Of a stretch of DNA of 64,000 nt, positions 45,497 to 57,429 are shown piece after piece (the first letter of the stretch is position 1; the number at the start of each line of letters is the position of its first letter). Both the position numbers and the translations under genes were made by a program. Below the pieces are notes generated by a model. That model saw only the letters and a list, made by a program, of their open reading frames with translations, was not told the origin of the DNA and did no database searches. This DNA comes from Dactylonectria macrodidyma (lineage: Eukaryota; Ascomycota; Sordariomycetes; Hypocreales; Nectriaceae). The stretch covers positions 992,001 to 1,056,000 of the forward strand of contig JAGMUV010000023.1 of assembly GCA_020744425.1 (NCBI GenBank). Direction: 5' to 3'.

Positions 45497-47198
45497 TCAC
45501 CTCGGCTATTTGTTCCTTAGTTATCTGAGAATCATTCTCCTGGAGCCGTCGCACAAGATCTGCCTTCTTTCCTGATGTCCCCAGACCTCTAGTCTGCAGC
45601 CGGCCTTTCAGTTCCTTCACACGCTGACTGTCATAGTTCTTCCTAATCATAAGGTCCTCGTCATCCATAGAAATCATCTCTTCATCGTCAAAGAAAACGT
45701 CCACTTCCTCTTCTAATTTAATAGGGATTTGCTCGGCCATTTCCCAGCCTGTAAAGTCAATCTTATCAGCCGGAATATCCTTGATCTTGATGAAGCTATC
45801 TTCAAGTCCGTCAGGCCGCACACTTATCCCGCAGTTCAGGAACGCCTTTTTCACCATTTCTGCCTTCGTAATAAGCTTCTGAGTAGCCGTAGCAACTATA
45901 TGTGTTATCATAATCCTTTTATCACTAACAGACCACTTAAAGCCCGGTTTTTCCTCACGTTCCTTACGCTCTACATACTCATCAGTTGCCTCCTCTAACC
46001 ACTGCTTAAACGGCTTATTTATCGCCGTATCAAGCGGTTGCACAAGACTTGTACAGCCTCCTGGGATGAGCGCTAAAGTGATGTTCTGTTCTCTGAGTTT
46101 TCTCTTGATCAGGTCGGTATTATGGAACGTGGCTGCGTCCATCACTAGGAGCGTGTCTTCATCATCTTCAGATGCCAAGGGCGTAAGTTCTTCTTCAATC
46201 CATCGTAAGAGAAGCTCCTCGTTATTATATGCGGTTTTATTGAACTCCACGGTGACGTCAGGATGGTAGAGATCTCGTTCCTTTTCGTGGATTTGACCAC
46301 CTTCCTCAGTAGGGGTGCCATGGAAAATGAGCTTCGGTTTAAGTCTGTGAATTCCATCTGCAAAAATGTACAACACTAGAGTTGCTTGCCTCTTATTCCA
46401 CCCGGAACGGTCACTGTGGCCAGAAACCGTCTTCTCACCGCGTCGCTCCCACGTTGCGCCGTCAAGGAATTCGAAGGGAATTGGGGTCTCGTCGATGTTG
46501 AGTATAAGGCGCCGGCGGAATCGTCTTTTAGGGGAGTTCAGCATGATCGTAAATGCCCGATGTTGTGATCCAACTGAAGAGACGCGTCTGATGAATCGTA
46601 AGAAGTTATTCACAGTATTGATATAATCTTCTGGCCGCTTGGTTGACTGCTTTGTAATTCGACGCTTTACAATGTTGTGACGCCGAAGAAACCCGCGATA
46701 CCAGCCCATAGAGAAAGTGAACGGGCTCACGAAGCCGGGATATAATTCTCTGAAAATCTCCCGTGATCTTCGGCGGAACCACGAAGTGGTGACAACTTTA
46801 TGCTTCTCTCTACGGGCTCGAAAGTCTGTATACAGCATCCCTTCAAGTCCCGGCCACTTTGGTGCAAAACCCCGGGTTCGATCTGTCACAAAAGACTCAC
46901 TAAAGCGGGCTTTCCAGTCAGAGATCGTCTGGTGCGGTATTTTGAAGTGAAGCTCGGCATCTCTTAAGCTGGGCTCTCGAATCCAGCCTCTATCATCAAT
47001 ACGATGATGAAGCATCCACATGATAACCTCTTCTTTCTTCTTCTTAGAATAGTTTCTCTGCTTACGCACAATGGGCTTAGAAACCCGGTGTGTACGTTCC
47101 TTCAGAGGCGTTGGCTTTGGGCCGCGCTTTGGGGGCGTGAGAACCTGAGACCAAGTACGAATACGCACATTTGGGTCGATCTCTTGAAGGGGCGTCAT
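45480..47198 (-). CDS. DDE transposase with C-terminal SAP domain
   Basis: An intact intronless frame of 572 residues from the ATG at 47198. The N-terminal part is basic (PKRGPKPTPLKER, KQRNYSKKKKEEVIMW) with helix-turn-helix-like segments (LRDAELHFKIPHQTISDW) and a CENP-B-like WYRGFLRRHNIVKRR. The catalytic domain has LILNIDETPIPFEF (first Asp), LLVMDAATFHNTD (second Asp) and GGCTSLVQPLDTAINKPFKQ (third Asp, 35 residues after the second), as in Tc1/mariner/pogo transposases. At about residues 525-560 a SAP-type DNA-binding motif is seen (ELKGRLQTRGLGTSGKKADL, then VRRLQEND). It cuts and pastes the element at TA sites. Confidence 0.88.
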   Translation of the reverse strand: MTPLQEIDPNVRIRTWSQVLTPPKRGPKPTPLKERTHRVSKPIVRKQRNYSKKKKEEVIMWMLHHRIDDRGWIREPSLRDAELHFKIPHQTISDWKARFSESFVTDRTRGFAPKWPGLEGMLYTDFRARREKHKVVTTSWFRRRSREIFRELYPGFVSPFTFSMGWYRGFLRRHNIVKRRITKQSTKRPEDYINTVNNFLRFIRRVSSVGSQHRAFTIMLNSPKRRFRRRLILNIDETPIPFEFLDGATWERRGEKTVSGHSDRSGWNKRQATLVLYIFADGIHRLKPKLIFHGTPTEEGGQIHEKERDLYHPDVTVEFNKTAYNNEELLLRWIEEELTPLASEDDEDTLLVMDAATFHNTDLIKRKLREQNITLALIPGGCTSLVQPLDTAINKPFKQWLEEATDEYVERKEREEKPGFKWSVSDKRIMITHIVATATQKLITKAEMVKKAFLNCGISVRPDGLEDSFIKIKDIPADKIDFTGWEMAEQIPIKLEEEVDVFFDDEEMISMDDEDLMIRKNYDSQRVKELKGRLQTRGLGTSGKKADLVRRLQENDSQITKEQIAEVIICLG

Positions 47199-47406
47199 TG
47201 TGCGAAAAAAACGGCTTCAAAATAGCATCAATTGAGGGAGAAAGGTGGAAAAGCAGGGAAATGCGAATTGCGACACCAAGTTTCTGATATGTTACCCCTC
47301 AGTTGAGGCCGCCGCACTAAACACATAGAGACTAGAACTGCAGTAGTGCTAGGAGCTAACTCTCGTTGTCCCCACTCAAGTGGCCGAGTTTTCTGAGTTT
47401 TTACGG

Positions 47407-48512
47407 TAGTAGAGCACAAAATACAGCCTCTAACCCCTTTGGATATTGCCGACGAGTCAAAGCTCCGCTCCTCCGATGGGCTGTTTGCGAAGAGAATAGA
47501 ACAGCCTCATGAGGTGCCACCCGGGGCTACAGACTGAGTCCCCTATGGCTGCAAGATCGAGGCAGGAAAGATTCAATTCAATTCAGGACAATTGCCCACT
47601 TTTCATTCTCTCGTTGTTCCCCCACGCTTATGTCGAGACTGTTGTTCCCTCTCTGTTGTCCCCTCTCTGTTTCCGCGGACCCTGCACAAACAAGATGTGG
47701 CACCCCGCTAATCAATTTCGGCGACACTGCATCGTAATTCACCCCCACCTCTTTCTGCTTCTGACCAACGGCCATCTGTCACCATCTCTACCTTCACCGC
47801 TGACTACATACCGACGCCCGCAACTCTTTAGCTCGTGACACCCTTATCTAGTCTTCTCTTCTCTCCTCCGTCAGCCACCCACCCCTCCCACTGGACTCTT
47901 CCTTGCATTACCTCCCTCACTTAGCACCTGCAGCCCTCTGCCTCGAGCTGCCCTTGCCCGGAGCGGGAGGCGGCCTAGAACGGTCGAGATGGCAGCTGAT
48001 GGTATCACAGCTAATGACTACCTGTAGCGCTTCCCCCTTCAGACGATGCAAGTTTGATGAAACTGCCCTTATGACATTCATATTTCCGTCACCGAGTCTA
48101 TGGTAGGTCTCCACCACCCAGTACTCATGCAAACTTGCCGCACTTGGGGCTAACTCTTGAAGCCTACTGGGGCCTATTCCAGACAAGCTTTAGACTAAGG
48201 CAACTTACGCTGCTTAATTCCCTCTGTCCCGCACCTAACTGGCCATTTCTCGTCTCCCGTCTCTTTGCGGTAGGTGGGGCATCGCCACCCCGTCGTCCAG
48301 CTCTGGGATATGAAGAGTGCCCATCCTCGGCCACCTTTCCAGCCGCTCATGGCCTTCACTCTGATACCTCCCTCTCCTGCTGATCTCCCCCTAGTTCCGC
48401 CTCTTTCTTTCGTCAGTCTCAGAACTTTAAGTTAGAAGCTTCTCTCTCACCGCGGCCAGGTTTGTGCCGGTGCCCTTGCCCCCCTTTTTCTCTCACCCTT
48501 CCCCCGCCAGGC
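47407..48512. promoter_or_regulatory. Upstream region of the HAK potassium transporter
   Basis: A 1.1-kb stretch that is pyrimidine-rich in its second half (TCTTCTCTTCTCTCCTCC near 47855 and more CT-rich runs to 48500), typical of a long fungal 5' leader. It may contain a 5' untranslated intron, since CCGCCAG ends just before the ATG. No separate gene is recognised. Confidence 0.5.
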
Positions 48513-51138
48513 ATGGCCACCACCCAGATCAAGATCGAAGACAACCTCGAAAAGATCAGATCCGGTTCTACTTTGGACGAGCAATCAGCATGGCAGCGAC
48601 CTGATATAGGCCCCAGCACCGGCATTGCTGGTGGCATCTACTATGGCCGCAACCTGTCCCGCGGTACCATCCATCGCCGTAGCATCTCGCGCTCTCGCAG
48701 CCACGAACCCAAGGCGGATATTGAGGAGGGCGACGACTGGCGTCAAGACGATGGAAGGAAGAAGCAGGTCTTCGGGGGCAAGACGCTGCTCTGGTCCGTA
48801 CTGATACCATTGCTGTGCTACTAGGTTCTCTGACTTCTGCCCTGCAGGCTAGCATATCAGTCTATTGGTGTCATCTACGGCGACATTGGAACAAGGTGCG
48901 TACCTCGACCGTTGGCCTATATCCTGTGACACCCAGGTCATACTCACATCCGTTAGCCCTCTCTATGTGTTCTCGTCGACATTCTCGAGCCCTCCGCCAA
49001 AGAACGACATCATCCAAGTCCTATCGCTCATCATCTGGTCCCTAACTCTCATGGTTACCACCAAATATGTCTTCATCATCCTTCGCGCCGACAACGAGGG
49101 CGAGGGTGGTACATTTAGCTGCTACTCTCTCCTCACCCGATACGTACGTCTTCCTACCTAGTATGAGCCAATCTTAACTAACAATCTCTAAGGCAAACAT
49201 CACCGACAGAGACCCTCGTGAAGCAGCCACAATTCGGATGCAGCGCCACGACACCCAAGATGTCCGCCCTACTACTCGCAGCATCCGTACCATTATAGAG
49301 AACAGCATGTTCACTCGTGGTTTCTTGAAAACCATTGGAGTTTTGGCCGTCTCCATGGTCATAGCTGACGGTGTTCTCACCCCCGCCCAGTCAGTACTTG
49401 GCGCGATCCAAGGTCTGGCGGTCGTTAAGCCCGATATCAACACATCGACGATTGTCGGCACCACCTGTGGCATTCTCGTTGTACTTTTCCTCATCCAACC
49501 CCTAGGGACGACCAAGCTTGCCTCGTTTTTTGCACCTATTGTTATCCTCTGGCTCGGCTTTAATGGATCATTTGGCATTTATAATCTGGTCAAGTACGAC
49601 TGGACCGTCCTTAAAGCCTTTAACCCCGCCTTTGCCATCCGATTCTTCGTTGAACACAAGACTGAGGGATGGAAGATGCTGGGCGGCGTTCTGCTCGCTT
49701 TCACTGGAGTTGAGGCTCTCTTCGCCGATCTGGGCGCATTCAGCATGCGCGCGGTGCAATTGAGCTGGCTCTTGTGGACATACCCGTGCCTGCTGCTTGG
49801 TTATAGCGGACAGGCTGCGCACATTGCCGTCATGCCAGAGAAGTACTCCAACCCCTTCTTCAACACAGTCCCTCCCGGAATGCTCTATCCGAGCTTAATT
49901 CTTGCTGTCTTGGCCGCCATTGTTGCTTCGCAGGCCATCATTACGGCAACGTTCCAGGTAAGCCTAGTTTGGCATTCGCAGTCGAATGGAATAGCATGCT
50001 GACGACCTCTCAGCTGTCCAGTCAAATCATGAAGCTTTCGTATTGTCCCCAGATGAAAGTGGTCCACACCTCCGCGAAGTTCCATGGCCAGGTCTACGTT
50101 CCCTTCCTCAACTGGCTGCTCATGCTCGGCACCATCCTTGTCACAGCCGTGTATAACAACACTACTAGCTTGGGCCATGCGTACGGCGTATGCGTCATAT
50201 TTGTCACGTTCTTCGACACCCTCATGGTCACGCTAGTTGCGATCCTCGTCTGGCGACTTCCGATATGGGTCGTGTTCTTGCCGGCCCTAGTCTTTGCTAC
50301 CCTTGACGGTTTGTATCTCACTTCGGCCCTCAACAAGGTGCCTGACGGCGCGTGGTTCACGCTGCTTATTTCGGCACTCATGGCGGGTATGTTCTTGCTG
50401 TGGAGGTTTGGCAAGGAGAACCAGTGGCGTGCTGAAGCGGAGGACCGTTTCCAGCCCAGCACTCTAGTTATGAAGGATAGGGAGGGTAATTTGGCGCTGA
50501 CACCTCGTTGGGGCGGCGACATACTCTCTTCTGTCAGTGGCTTCGGCATCTTCTTCGACAAGACCGGCGTTCTTACCCCGAGCGTCTTCACCCACTTCGC
50601 CTCCAAACTGGGCGCCCTTCCCTGTGTCTGCGTGTTCTTCCACCTCCACCCCGTCGAGACTCCATCCGTCCCCGACGAAGAGCGCTACCACATCTCCCGC
50701 TTTACGAGCATCCCCGGCTGCTACCGCCTCGTTGTCCGCCACGGCTTCATGGACGAGGTCGTCAGCCCGGATTTGGGTGTGCTGATCTACGAGAAGGTGC
50801 GCAAGTTCGTCGTGCGCCAGGCCGCTGCCAAGACCGTGTCCGCGAGCGAGCAAGAGACCACCGCGGCGCCTGAGTCCACGGGGGATGCGGAGGGCCCGCC
50901 GGAGCTCAGGGATGAGAGGGTTGCAGCGGAGCTGGCGAGGCTGGATCGCGCATATGCGCAGAAGGTGCTATATATTGTGGGAAAGGGGCAGATGCGGATC
51001 CGGACGGGGACCGGTATTCTACGAAAGATCGTGTTGGGGACGTTTCTTTGGTTTAGAGATAATACGCGCGCGAAGATTGCGAACCTGAGGTTGGCGATGG
51101 AGAGGGTTGTTGAGGTGGGGTATGTAAAGGAGATCTAG
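48513..51138 (+). CDS. HAK1: HAK/KUP high-affinity potassium transporter
   Basis: Five exons (48513-48793, 48848-48895, 48957-49143, 49193-49957, 50014-51138) give 801 residues. The first membrane segment forms across two junctions: LAYQSIGVIYGDIGTSPLYV, the hallmark of KUP/HAK proteins. Next come SLIIWSLTLMVTTKYV, ADNEGEGGTFS, VSMVIADGVLTPAQSV, GVEALFADLGAFS and YPSLILAVLAAIVASQA, all at the expected places in the 12-helix core. The long hydrophilic C-terminus contains the conserved GIFFDKTGVLTPSVFTHFA and ends VVEVGYVKEI. The protein takes up K+ by proton symport at the plasma membrane and is usually induced by K+ starvation. It is tail-to-tail with a HAL4-type kinase (51842-53357). Confidence 0.95.
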
Positions 51139-51453
51139 CCCTGTCCAGTTTCAGGTAGGTTGAGTAAGCTTCTTAGATGAGGATGAAAGGACGGCCGGTA
51201 GGCCCCTGCTTGATCATTGTCTTGTCGTCTCTCACCCTTGTTTGAGGCAGCACCAGAATGAAATGATCATTACTTTTCCCAAGCGCCCTAGCCAGCACTA
51301 CAGGTCAGCTCAGAGGCCAACTCACAGGTTATCTTAGGTTATTGTAGCTAGTGTTGATGGACAGCAAACCGGCTTTCAGCTGTATTCTCACGATAGCTCA
51401 GATACTACCGAACCGCTATTTGCAGTGAGAAGCTCTGCTAAGCTCGCTGCTTG
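51139..51453. other. Short intergenic stretch after the HAK gene
   Basis: The 3' flank of the HAK gene; nothing is recognised except that its right end abuts the decayed kinase-like fragment. Confidence 0.5.
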
Positions 51454-51841
51454 CTACCAGTAGCTATAAGAAGCATTAATTAATTCCACCATCTTGTCAA
51501 GAGCGTACAGATCGCCCTCCAGTGTCCCAGCCAACTCCTTAGGCACCCATCCCACTATACTCCCGCCGCCAAAGTCGACAACCCATTCGTCCTCACTCCC
51601 ATCGATCAGGATATTATCCAGGTTAGCATCTCCCCAAAGAATCCCGGCATCGTGCAGTTGGCCAACGACGCCTTAGCGCTGCATCTCCTATTTCTGTCGC
51701 AGGGGCGTTAGGAGCGTTAGTGGCTCTGGTTTCGCAGCACAGGACAGTCTCACGTATTTGCAGTTGATATGGGTGAGTAAAAGACCAAAGACCAGGCCGC
51801 TTGCATCTCACATCAGACCAAGGAGGCGCGTGTCGGTTGCA
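51454..51841 (-). pseudogene. Decayed fungal kinase-like fragment, two nonsense codons
   Basis: On the minus strand one frame reads GLVFGLLLTHINCKYVRLSC, then LRQK, a TAG (51688-51690), EMQR, a TAA (51673-51675), then VVGQLHDAGILWGDANLDN, ILIDGSEDEWVVDFGGGSIV and GWVPKELAGTLEGDLYALDK to a stop at 51454. The WGDxxxDN and DFGGG parts are the catalytic loop and metal-binding motif of the divergent kinase-like proteins common in filamentous fungi. The stop positions suggest Trp (TGG to TAG) and Gln (CAA to TAA). No N-lobe remains. It starts directly at the stop codon of the HAL4-type kinase, so the two lie end to end. Confidence 0.7.
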
Positions 51842-53357
51842 CTAGGTTCCCGGGCTCTGGCCGGCTTGGCAAAGTGCAATTTCTCGACCCCATTCGGACC
51901 TCAAGACTTGTGATGCCGTGATCCGACGGGATGAATTGGGATCTAAGATGCAGTATATGATATTTCGGCAGTGCGCCTGAATGAGGTATGAACCACAGCT
52001 AGAATCGGATCGCAAACAGGGTACATAAAAAACATAAAAGCAAACTTACTTGGCGCAAAGACTCAATAGGGCCAAAACCCTCCTCTCGACGGCGACGCTC
52101 AAGGTATCGTGTGTAAAACTCATCTTGGTCCTTGTTTGCTACATGCCACAGGTGGCTACCAGTGCGCATGGCCATGTATATGACACCACAAGCCCAGATG
52201 TCGACTGCGCGGCCATCGAACTCCTTGTTGATGTACTCCTCTGGGGCGATATACGGCCCTGAACCGCAGAGCCCGGACACCATGTGGACGTCGTTTTCCC
52301 AGGCCATGCGGATGCACTCGCTGTTGCCGAAGTCGCTGATCTTAAGCCCACCGTGGCTGGTAAGCAGCAAGTTCTCAGGCTTGAGGTCGCGGTGTGCCAC
52401 TCCCATCTCGTGTATATATTCCAGGCCGCGCATCATCTGCTTGAAGAAGCAGTCCGCCTCTTGTTCCTCCAGCCTACCTGCCGAGCGCACCAACGTGTAC
52501 AAGTCGCCACCTGCGCAGAATTCCATCACTTCGAAGTAGACGCCCTGCGCGTCCTTGAGCAGGTCGAGCGTACGTATCACATTTGGGTGGCGCAACTCCC
52601 TCGAGATCCAGAACTCAGCAGTTAGCCGCTTGCTGTGCCTATTTTCCGTTTCCTCCGGCCGCCGCCGGAACTCCTTGACTGCGTACAACTCCTCGCCCGC
52701 CCCATTCTCAATCCTCTTGTGAGAGATGCGCACGATGCCGAAGCTGCCACGTCCAATAACTTCCTGGCACTTGCCGTATTTTTCCACCAAGGTCGCCGAC
52801 TTTTTGGGTCCTCCTATCTTCTCAACCAGAAGTTGTTCCTTCTCCTGTTGGATTGGGTTGTCCGGGGCCAACCCAAGCAACATATTGTTCTCAGTCGCCT
52901 GCTCTTGCATCGTGCTTAGCAGGTTCCTCCACATACCAGCCGACCTCTGTTTGCGGCGGTTCGACTCGAGATGGTGCTCATGGCCGCCCTGCAGCTCCGG
53001 CCGCACGACAAACCGTCGCATTGGCGTGTCCTTGCCGCCATCTAGGTTGGCCTGTTTCGAAGATAAAGGTGGCTTCTTCAGGTTGTTGTCCGTCACTGAG
53101 GCTTTTCGGGGATGGTGTGCTGGCTTCGCAACGGCGGAACGGGGTGACGCGAGGTTGTTTGTACCGCTTGAGCCACTAGCAACAACCGATTTCATGTCGC
53201 TTTGGGCGCCGGTGGCCGCAGCGACGTCGTTCTGCGGAGGTGTCGACTTCGTGACGCCCCTGCTGGAGAATATGCGACTTAGTCTCTCCTTGATAGAGGC
53301 CGTTTCGGCTTTCTTCGACAAGGCGCCGGGTAAGGCACCCTGTGGATAGCTTCCCAT
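51842..53357 (-). CDS. HAL4/SAT4/NPR-type Ser/Thr protein kinase
   Basis: Exons 53357-52050 and 51976-51842 give 480 residues; the second exon completes the C-lobe (ARG-rich SSRRITASQVLRSEWGREI). The first 190 residues are a Ser/Pro-rich regulatory region. The kinase domain has the Gly loop VIGRGSFGIVRISHK, lysine in AVKEFRRR, the catalytic loop GVAHRDLKPENLLLTSHGG, DFG in KISDFGNSECIRMAWE, and GLCGSGPYIAPEEY. The sequence order is that of the yeast Hal4/Hal5/Npr1 group. In yeast Hal4 and Hal5 stabilise plasma-membrane K+ uptake and help salt tolerance. Its tail-to-tail place beside the HAK transporter (about 700 bp apart) is in keeping with a shared role in K+ balance, though the functional link is inference. 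Confidence 0.9.
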
Positions 53358-54316
53358 GTGGCCTGGAAATGATTGCGTCTATCAAGTACATGTGGTGGCG
53401 AGATTCGCTTTCCCCATGTAGGTGAAAGATGTAAGAGTCTTCATACAATGCGAAGGAAAATATTTGGGCGAAATGAACTGGCGTGGTACTAGGATTGTTG
53501 TAGCTATCACTGCGCATCACTCCGCCGAGTCACCCCCGCTTTTGTACATCCTTGCCATCCATTTTGTTCGTCGACATGTTTTTCTGCATCACTGAAGGAA
53601 CGGGGTTACTAGCAGACTGCCTTGGACTCTTAGAGTATAGTCTTGAGCAATGTCACTTAATAAGTATTGGTTCGATGAACACAGTTTGACAGTGCCAGGG
53701 ATATCGAATCACGCCCATTACCCGGAAACAAGAACAGTGTGGCGGTCACAGTGGCGAGGGAGGCCACGGGATCACATAGCTGAAGGATGATTCGATGCCA
53801 TAGCAATTCTGGGACTGCGACTGGAGGAGCCGCGTGGGGAGCAATCAATAGAGTTTACTGTGCGGGCGTCATTTCCCCAAGATATGATGAGCGATTTATT
53901 CTCCCGAGTCGCAACGCCCTAGGGTCTCGTGGAGGCTTGCCTCCATTAGCACTGCCTCAAAGGCCCATCACCAACTGGCCAAGGTGCCTCTATTAACACG
54001 GTCCAGGTACCGAAGACACGGCTAGCTGAGTCTGGGGAACCTAGATCCCGTCTTGGCACTGTTAAGGAGGGACGGCAAGTCATGAACTTGGACAGCCGGG
54101 ATGCCGTTTGGGTAAGTCTCCGAGGTTAGTGCCGCCTCAGTTTGTGCCAATCCTAATATGACACTACATGACAGAAATGCAGTTGGCTGGGACTCCGCCT
54201 CGTTGACCCCGCGCGAAGGACCAGTTCGCTAGGACATCTTCGACAGACCCGGAAGCAGCGTGGCTGCACCTCAGCCGGATGCGGGTAGCCGGATGAGGGG
54301 GACGGCTGGGGTTGAT
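53358..54316. other. Intergenic, upstream of the kinase gene
   Basis: Promoter side of the minus-strand kinase gene, then about 600 bp without a recognised feature up to the hAT target site. The last eight bases (54309-54316, GGGTTGAT) are one copy of the target duplication. Confidence 0.5.
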
Positions 54317-54399
54317 CAGCGCTCCTAATAGTGCGCACCATTAAGAGCACTATTAGTACACACTGCAGTGCACACTAATAGTCCGTGCACTATTGGTTC

Positions 54400-54545
54400 A
54401 GTGTACGTTTCTCGGACTACACTGCTGGTTCAGTGCAAGCCTTCAGACCACACTGCTAGTTCAGTGCAAGCCTTCAGACCACACTGATGGTCCAGTGTGA
54501 ACTTGACCAGACTGACCACTAGTGCAGTGCGAGGGTCGCAGACTA
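54400..54545 (+). repeat. Left subterminal repeats of the hAT element
   Basis: Units such as GGTTCAGTG, CAAGCCTTCAGACCACACTG and related ACACTGxTGGTxCAGTG stretches repeat three or four times with about 30-bp spacing. hAT transposases typically bind subterminal motifs of this kind. Confidence 0.75.
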
Positions 54546-55120
54546 ACAGTCCCACTATTAGTGCGTCCAGGCTCAACGCGTATCAAGTCGCGTCTAGTGC
54601 GCTAGGGAAATTTCCAATAGGGCGCTAAGACATGTTAGCGGGTACAATAGTTTAGCTGTGTTAAGCTATTGTAACGTAGGTATCACGCTACTGACACAAT
54701 CGTCTTAAACAGTGTCCATATTCAGCAGCGAACCTAACTTTTTACCGTAGCCAATCATTAGCCAGCGGACTTGATAAGTGCCAAACCGGGAAGTTAAAGG
54801 CGGAATCCAAGAACGACTTGGAGCCTGTAGTCCAAACCAATCTCTAGGACTTCTGAATTGGCTGGTTACCAAGCATGGGTGGCCGGATCCAACGATTGGA
54901 AGCGGTTGGTTGATTTCAGCCCCTGCAGCTTGGCCTATATATTTATAGTCATCGACTCTCAAGTGCCTTGGGAGGAAGTTGTACAGCCTATATCTACACC
55001 CACTACCCTTGAGGTCAACAGACCAAAGGTGCCACAAGCAACCTGGTCTCTTCAACAATTCTGCTCTACCAAACTCCCGTGATCGCCACCTTATTGTCTA
55101 CGTGCCGTCTTTGCTGAATC

Positions 55121-57187
55121 ATGTCCTCTAGCGTGGATCACTCCGAGACTGCCAGTGCTATTAGCAGTACCAGCCATACGGTTAACTCCGACCTTCTTGC
55201 TCATACAGCATTATCACCATCATCTTCGCCACCCTCTAGTACGCCCCGCAAAAAGACGTCTCCCATCTGGCGGTACTGTCGAAGCGAAGAAGGGAAGGGT
55301 ACTCCGGCAGCTTGGGTCGATTCCAACGGAACGAAATGGTGGCATTGCCAACCCTGCTTCGACAAGAAAAGAGCGAAGAAATACAACTGCTCTAGTGGGT
55401 CGTCCGCCATTGTCAATCATTTGCAGACGGAGCACAAGATCATGGTTTCTGGAAGGCAAGAGACCATGCGGGAAGTGACGCAAAGTCGCCTTAGAGACAT
55501 CACTGCCTTCCTGGCTGATGAAAGTCTTGCCTCTACCAAGAAACGCAAGGCGACGGCAGAGGAAGATGCCCTAGACCCAGCTACTCTGCGCGAATTGTAC
55601 TGTCGATACACAGTAGCTTACAGCCTCTCCTTTGCTCATGTTAAGCAGCCGGCCTTTCGCGACTTTATCCGGTATATTCGTCCGGCCGCTGATGATCTCC
55701 TCCCGAGGTCTGGTGACACGGTTAAAAATGACTTACAATGGGGATACGACAACAAAAAGGAGTTTGTAAAGCGAGCTCTACAGAATGCCCTCTCATCAAT
55801 CCACATTATTCCTAACAACTAGACATCGCCAAATTGTTTTAGCGTAATAGGATTCATAGTTCAATTCGTTACCGAAGATCATGGCCTGCAGTCACTAGTG
55901 GTGAGGATAAAGGAATTAGAAGGACAGCACAGCGGCGAGAACATGGCAGAAGCTATCATGGAGTTCATACGAGAATTTGGAATAGCGTCAAAAGTTAGAT
56001 ACTTTATGATGGATAATGCCACCAACATGAACACCATGATCGACAAAATCTCCGACGACTTAGAACAGGAGTTCGATGTTTTCTACGATCCTCTTCCTCA
56101 CCGACTTCGCTGTTTCAGCCACATCATTAATCTGGCTATGATGGAGTTCCTCATTAGAAAGCGACCACCCACAACTGATTCCTACCACGGGCCATCCGAC
56201 GAGGAAGTTGAGCAATGGAGAAAGCGAGGGGCGATAGGCAAGCTGCATAATATCGTGGTCTACATCACTTGGACCCCCCAGCGACTTCAAACGTTTACTC
56301 GTCTCACCGACGGTCTAAGGCTACAACGCGATAATGACACTCGTTGGAATTCGTGGTACGGCATGGTCGAATGGGTCCTCAGGCCTAAAATCCGGCAAGC
56401 TATCACTGTATTTTGTGCTCAGGAGCCGGCTCTGCAGGACGATGTTCTGACTCCAGCTGACTGGACAACTTTGGCGGAGACTCATAAATTTCTCGAGCCA
56501 TTTTATAACGCTACAATAGCCAATGAAGGCATGGGGATTTCTATCTCTGACGTTCTGCCTGCCATGGACTATCTCTTGCATCACATTGAGGCGGCCAAGA
56601 AGGCCACTACCATCCCCCACCTGGCAACTATGATAGAGACCGCGTAGGCAAAACTGGCCGACTACTATGAATTGACAGAAGATTCGCCAGTCTATTCAGC
56701 AGCGACGGTGTTGAATCCTTCCCTCAAGTGGGCATACATGGAGAAGACTTGGGAGGGCAAGACTGAATGGATTGAGAGGGCTAAAGCCCGCGTAGGCGAG
56801 CTATGGAGGGAGGCGTACAAATCAACCACCTCCTTGCCTATTCTTCGACCAGTTTTTGCACAGGAGCCAACTACAAGGCGACTAAATGGGTACAAAGTGT
56901 GGATGAAAGAGCAAAAGGCTACCATTTTCAACATGGACTACGACGAGTACGAAGCGTACTGCCATGAGCCTGTGATTATGGTATCGGATCCGCTGAAATG
57001 GTGGTTGGAACCAGCGCAGCGACGGCGGTTCCCTAACTTATCTTTAATAGCCATTGACATTCTGTCGATTGCGCCGATGTCTACTGAGACAGAGCGACTC
57101 TTCTCTAAGGCCAAACTCTCGGTAACAGAGCAGCGAGGAGCTATGAATATCGAAACGTTGAATCTCTTGGAATGCCTACGATCCTAG
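55121..57187 (+). pseudogene. hAT transposase with two in-frame TAG codons
   Basis: One continuous frame of 688 codon positions is broken only by TAG at 55820-55822 and 56645-56647. The N-terminus carries a BED-type zinc finger (WRYCRSEEG, HCQPCFDKK, HLQTEHK). The catalytic core has VRYFMMDNATNMNTMID, LRCFSHIINLAMM and NDTRWNSWYGM. The C-terminal dimerisation domain has PLKWWLEPAQRRRFPNLSLI, AIDILSIAPMSTETERLFS and LLECLRS. At each stop the family context (NN-TSPN and ETA-AKLADYY) expects Trp, so TGG to TAG is likely. The rest of the frame is undamaged, implying recent inactivation. Confidence 0.88.
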
Positions 57188-57429
57188 GACAGTAGCGTTC
57201 TGATAGTCCCATCAGAGGTAAGATTTCTGCTTTGTCAGATGCGCGGTTGTCTAAGTGTGTCTAGTGTTACTATGTACGGCAGCCGCCAGCACCATCTCCA
57301 ATGCTTAGTATTCAGGAAAGGGGTTAGCAAGGCGGCGGGTGAGGCAATTCGACGACGGCGTTGGGAGCTTTGGAGGCAGCGTGGCAGGTACGAGGAGGGC
57401 AGGCCGCAAGTCGGGTTATTTTGTTCAGA

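Larger units (their letters stand above)
44913..47406. mobile_element. TA-flanked DNA transposon with two ORFs
   Basis: Inverted repeats at 44913-44948 and 47371-47406 (start CCGTAAAAACTCAG) match at all but about two of 36 positions. TA flanks both ends (44911-44912, 47407-47408). The 2,494-bp element contains an intact minus-strand DDE transposase (45480-47198) and a plus-strand 133-codon frame (45095-45496) that overlaps its 3' end by 17 bp. Near-perfect repeats and an undamaged transposase suggest recent activity. It sits 40 bp downstream of the YVC1-type gene. Confidence 0.92.

Noticed and set aside
50464..50873. Long frames on both strands inside the HAK gene
   Set aside because: GC-rich coding sequence keeps other frames open; only the HAK frame has transporter features.
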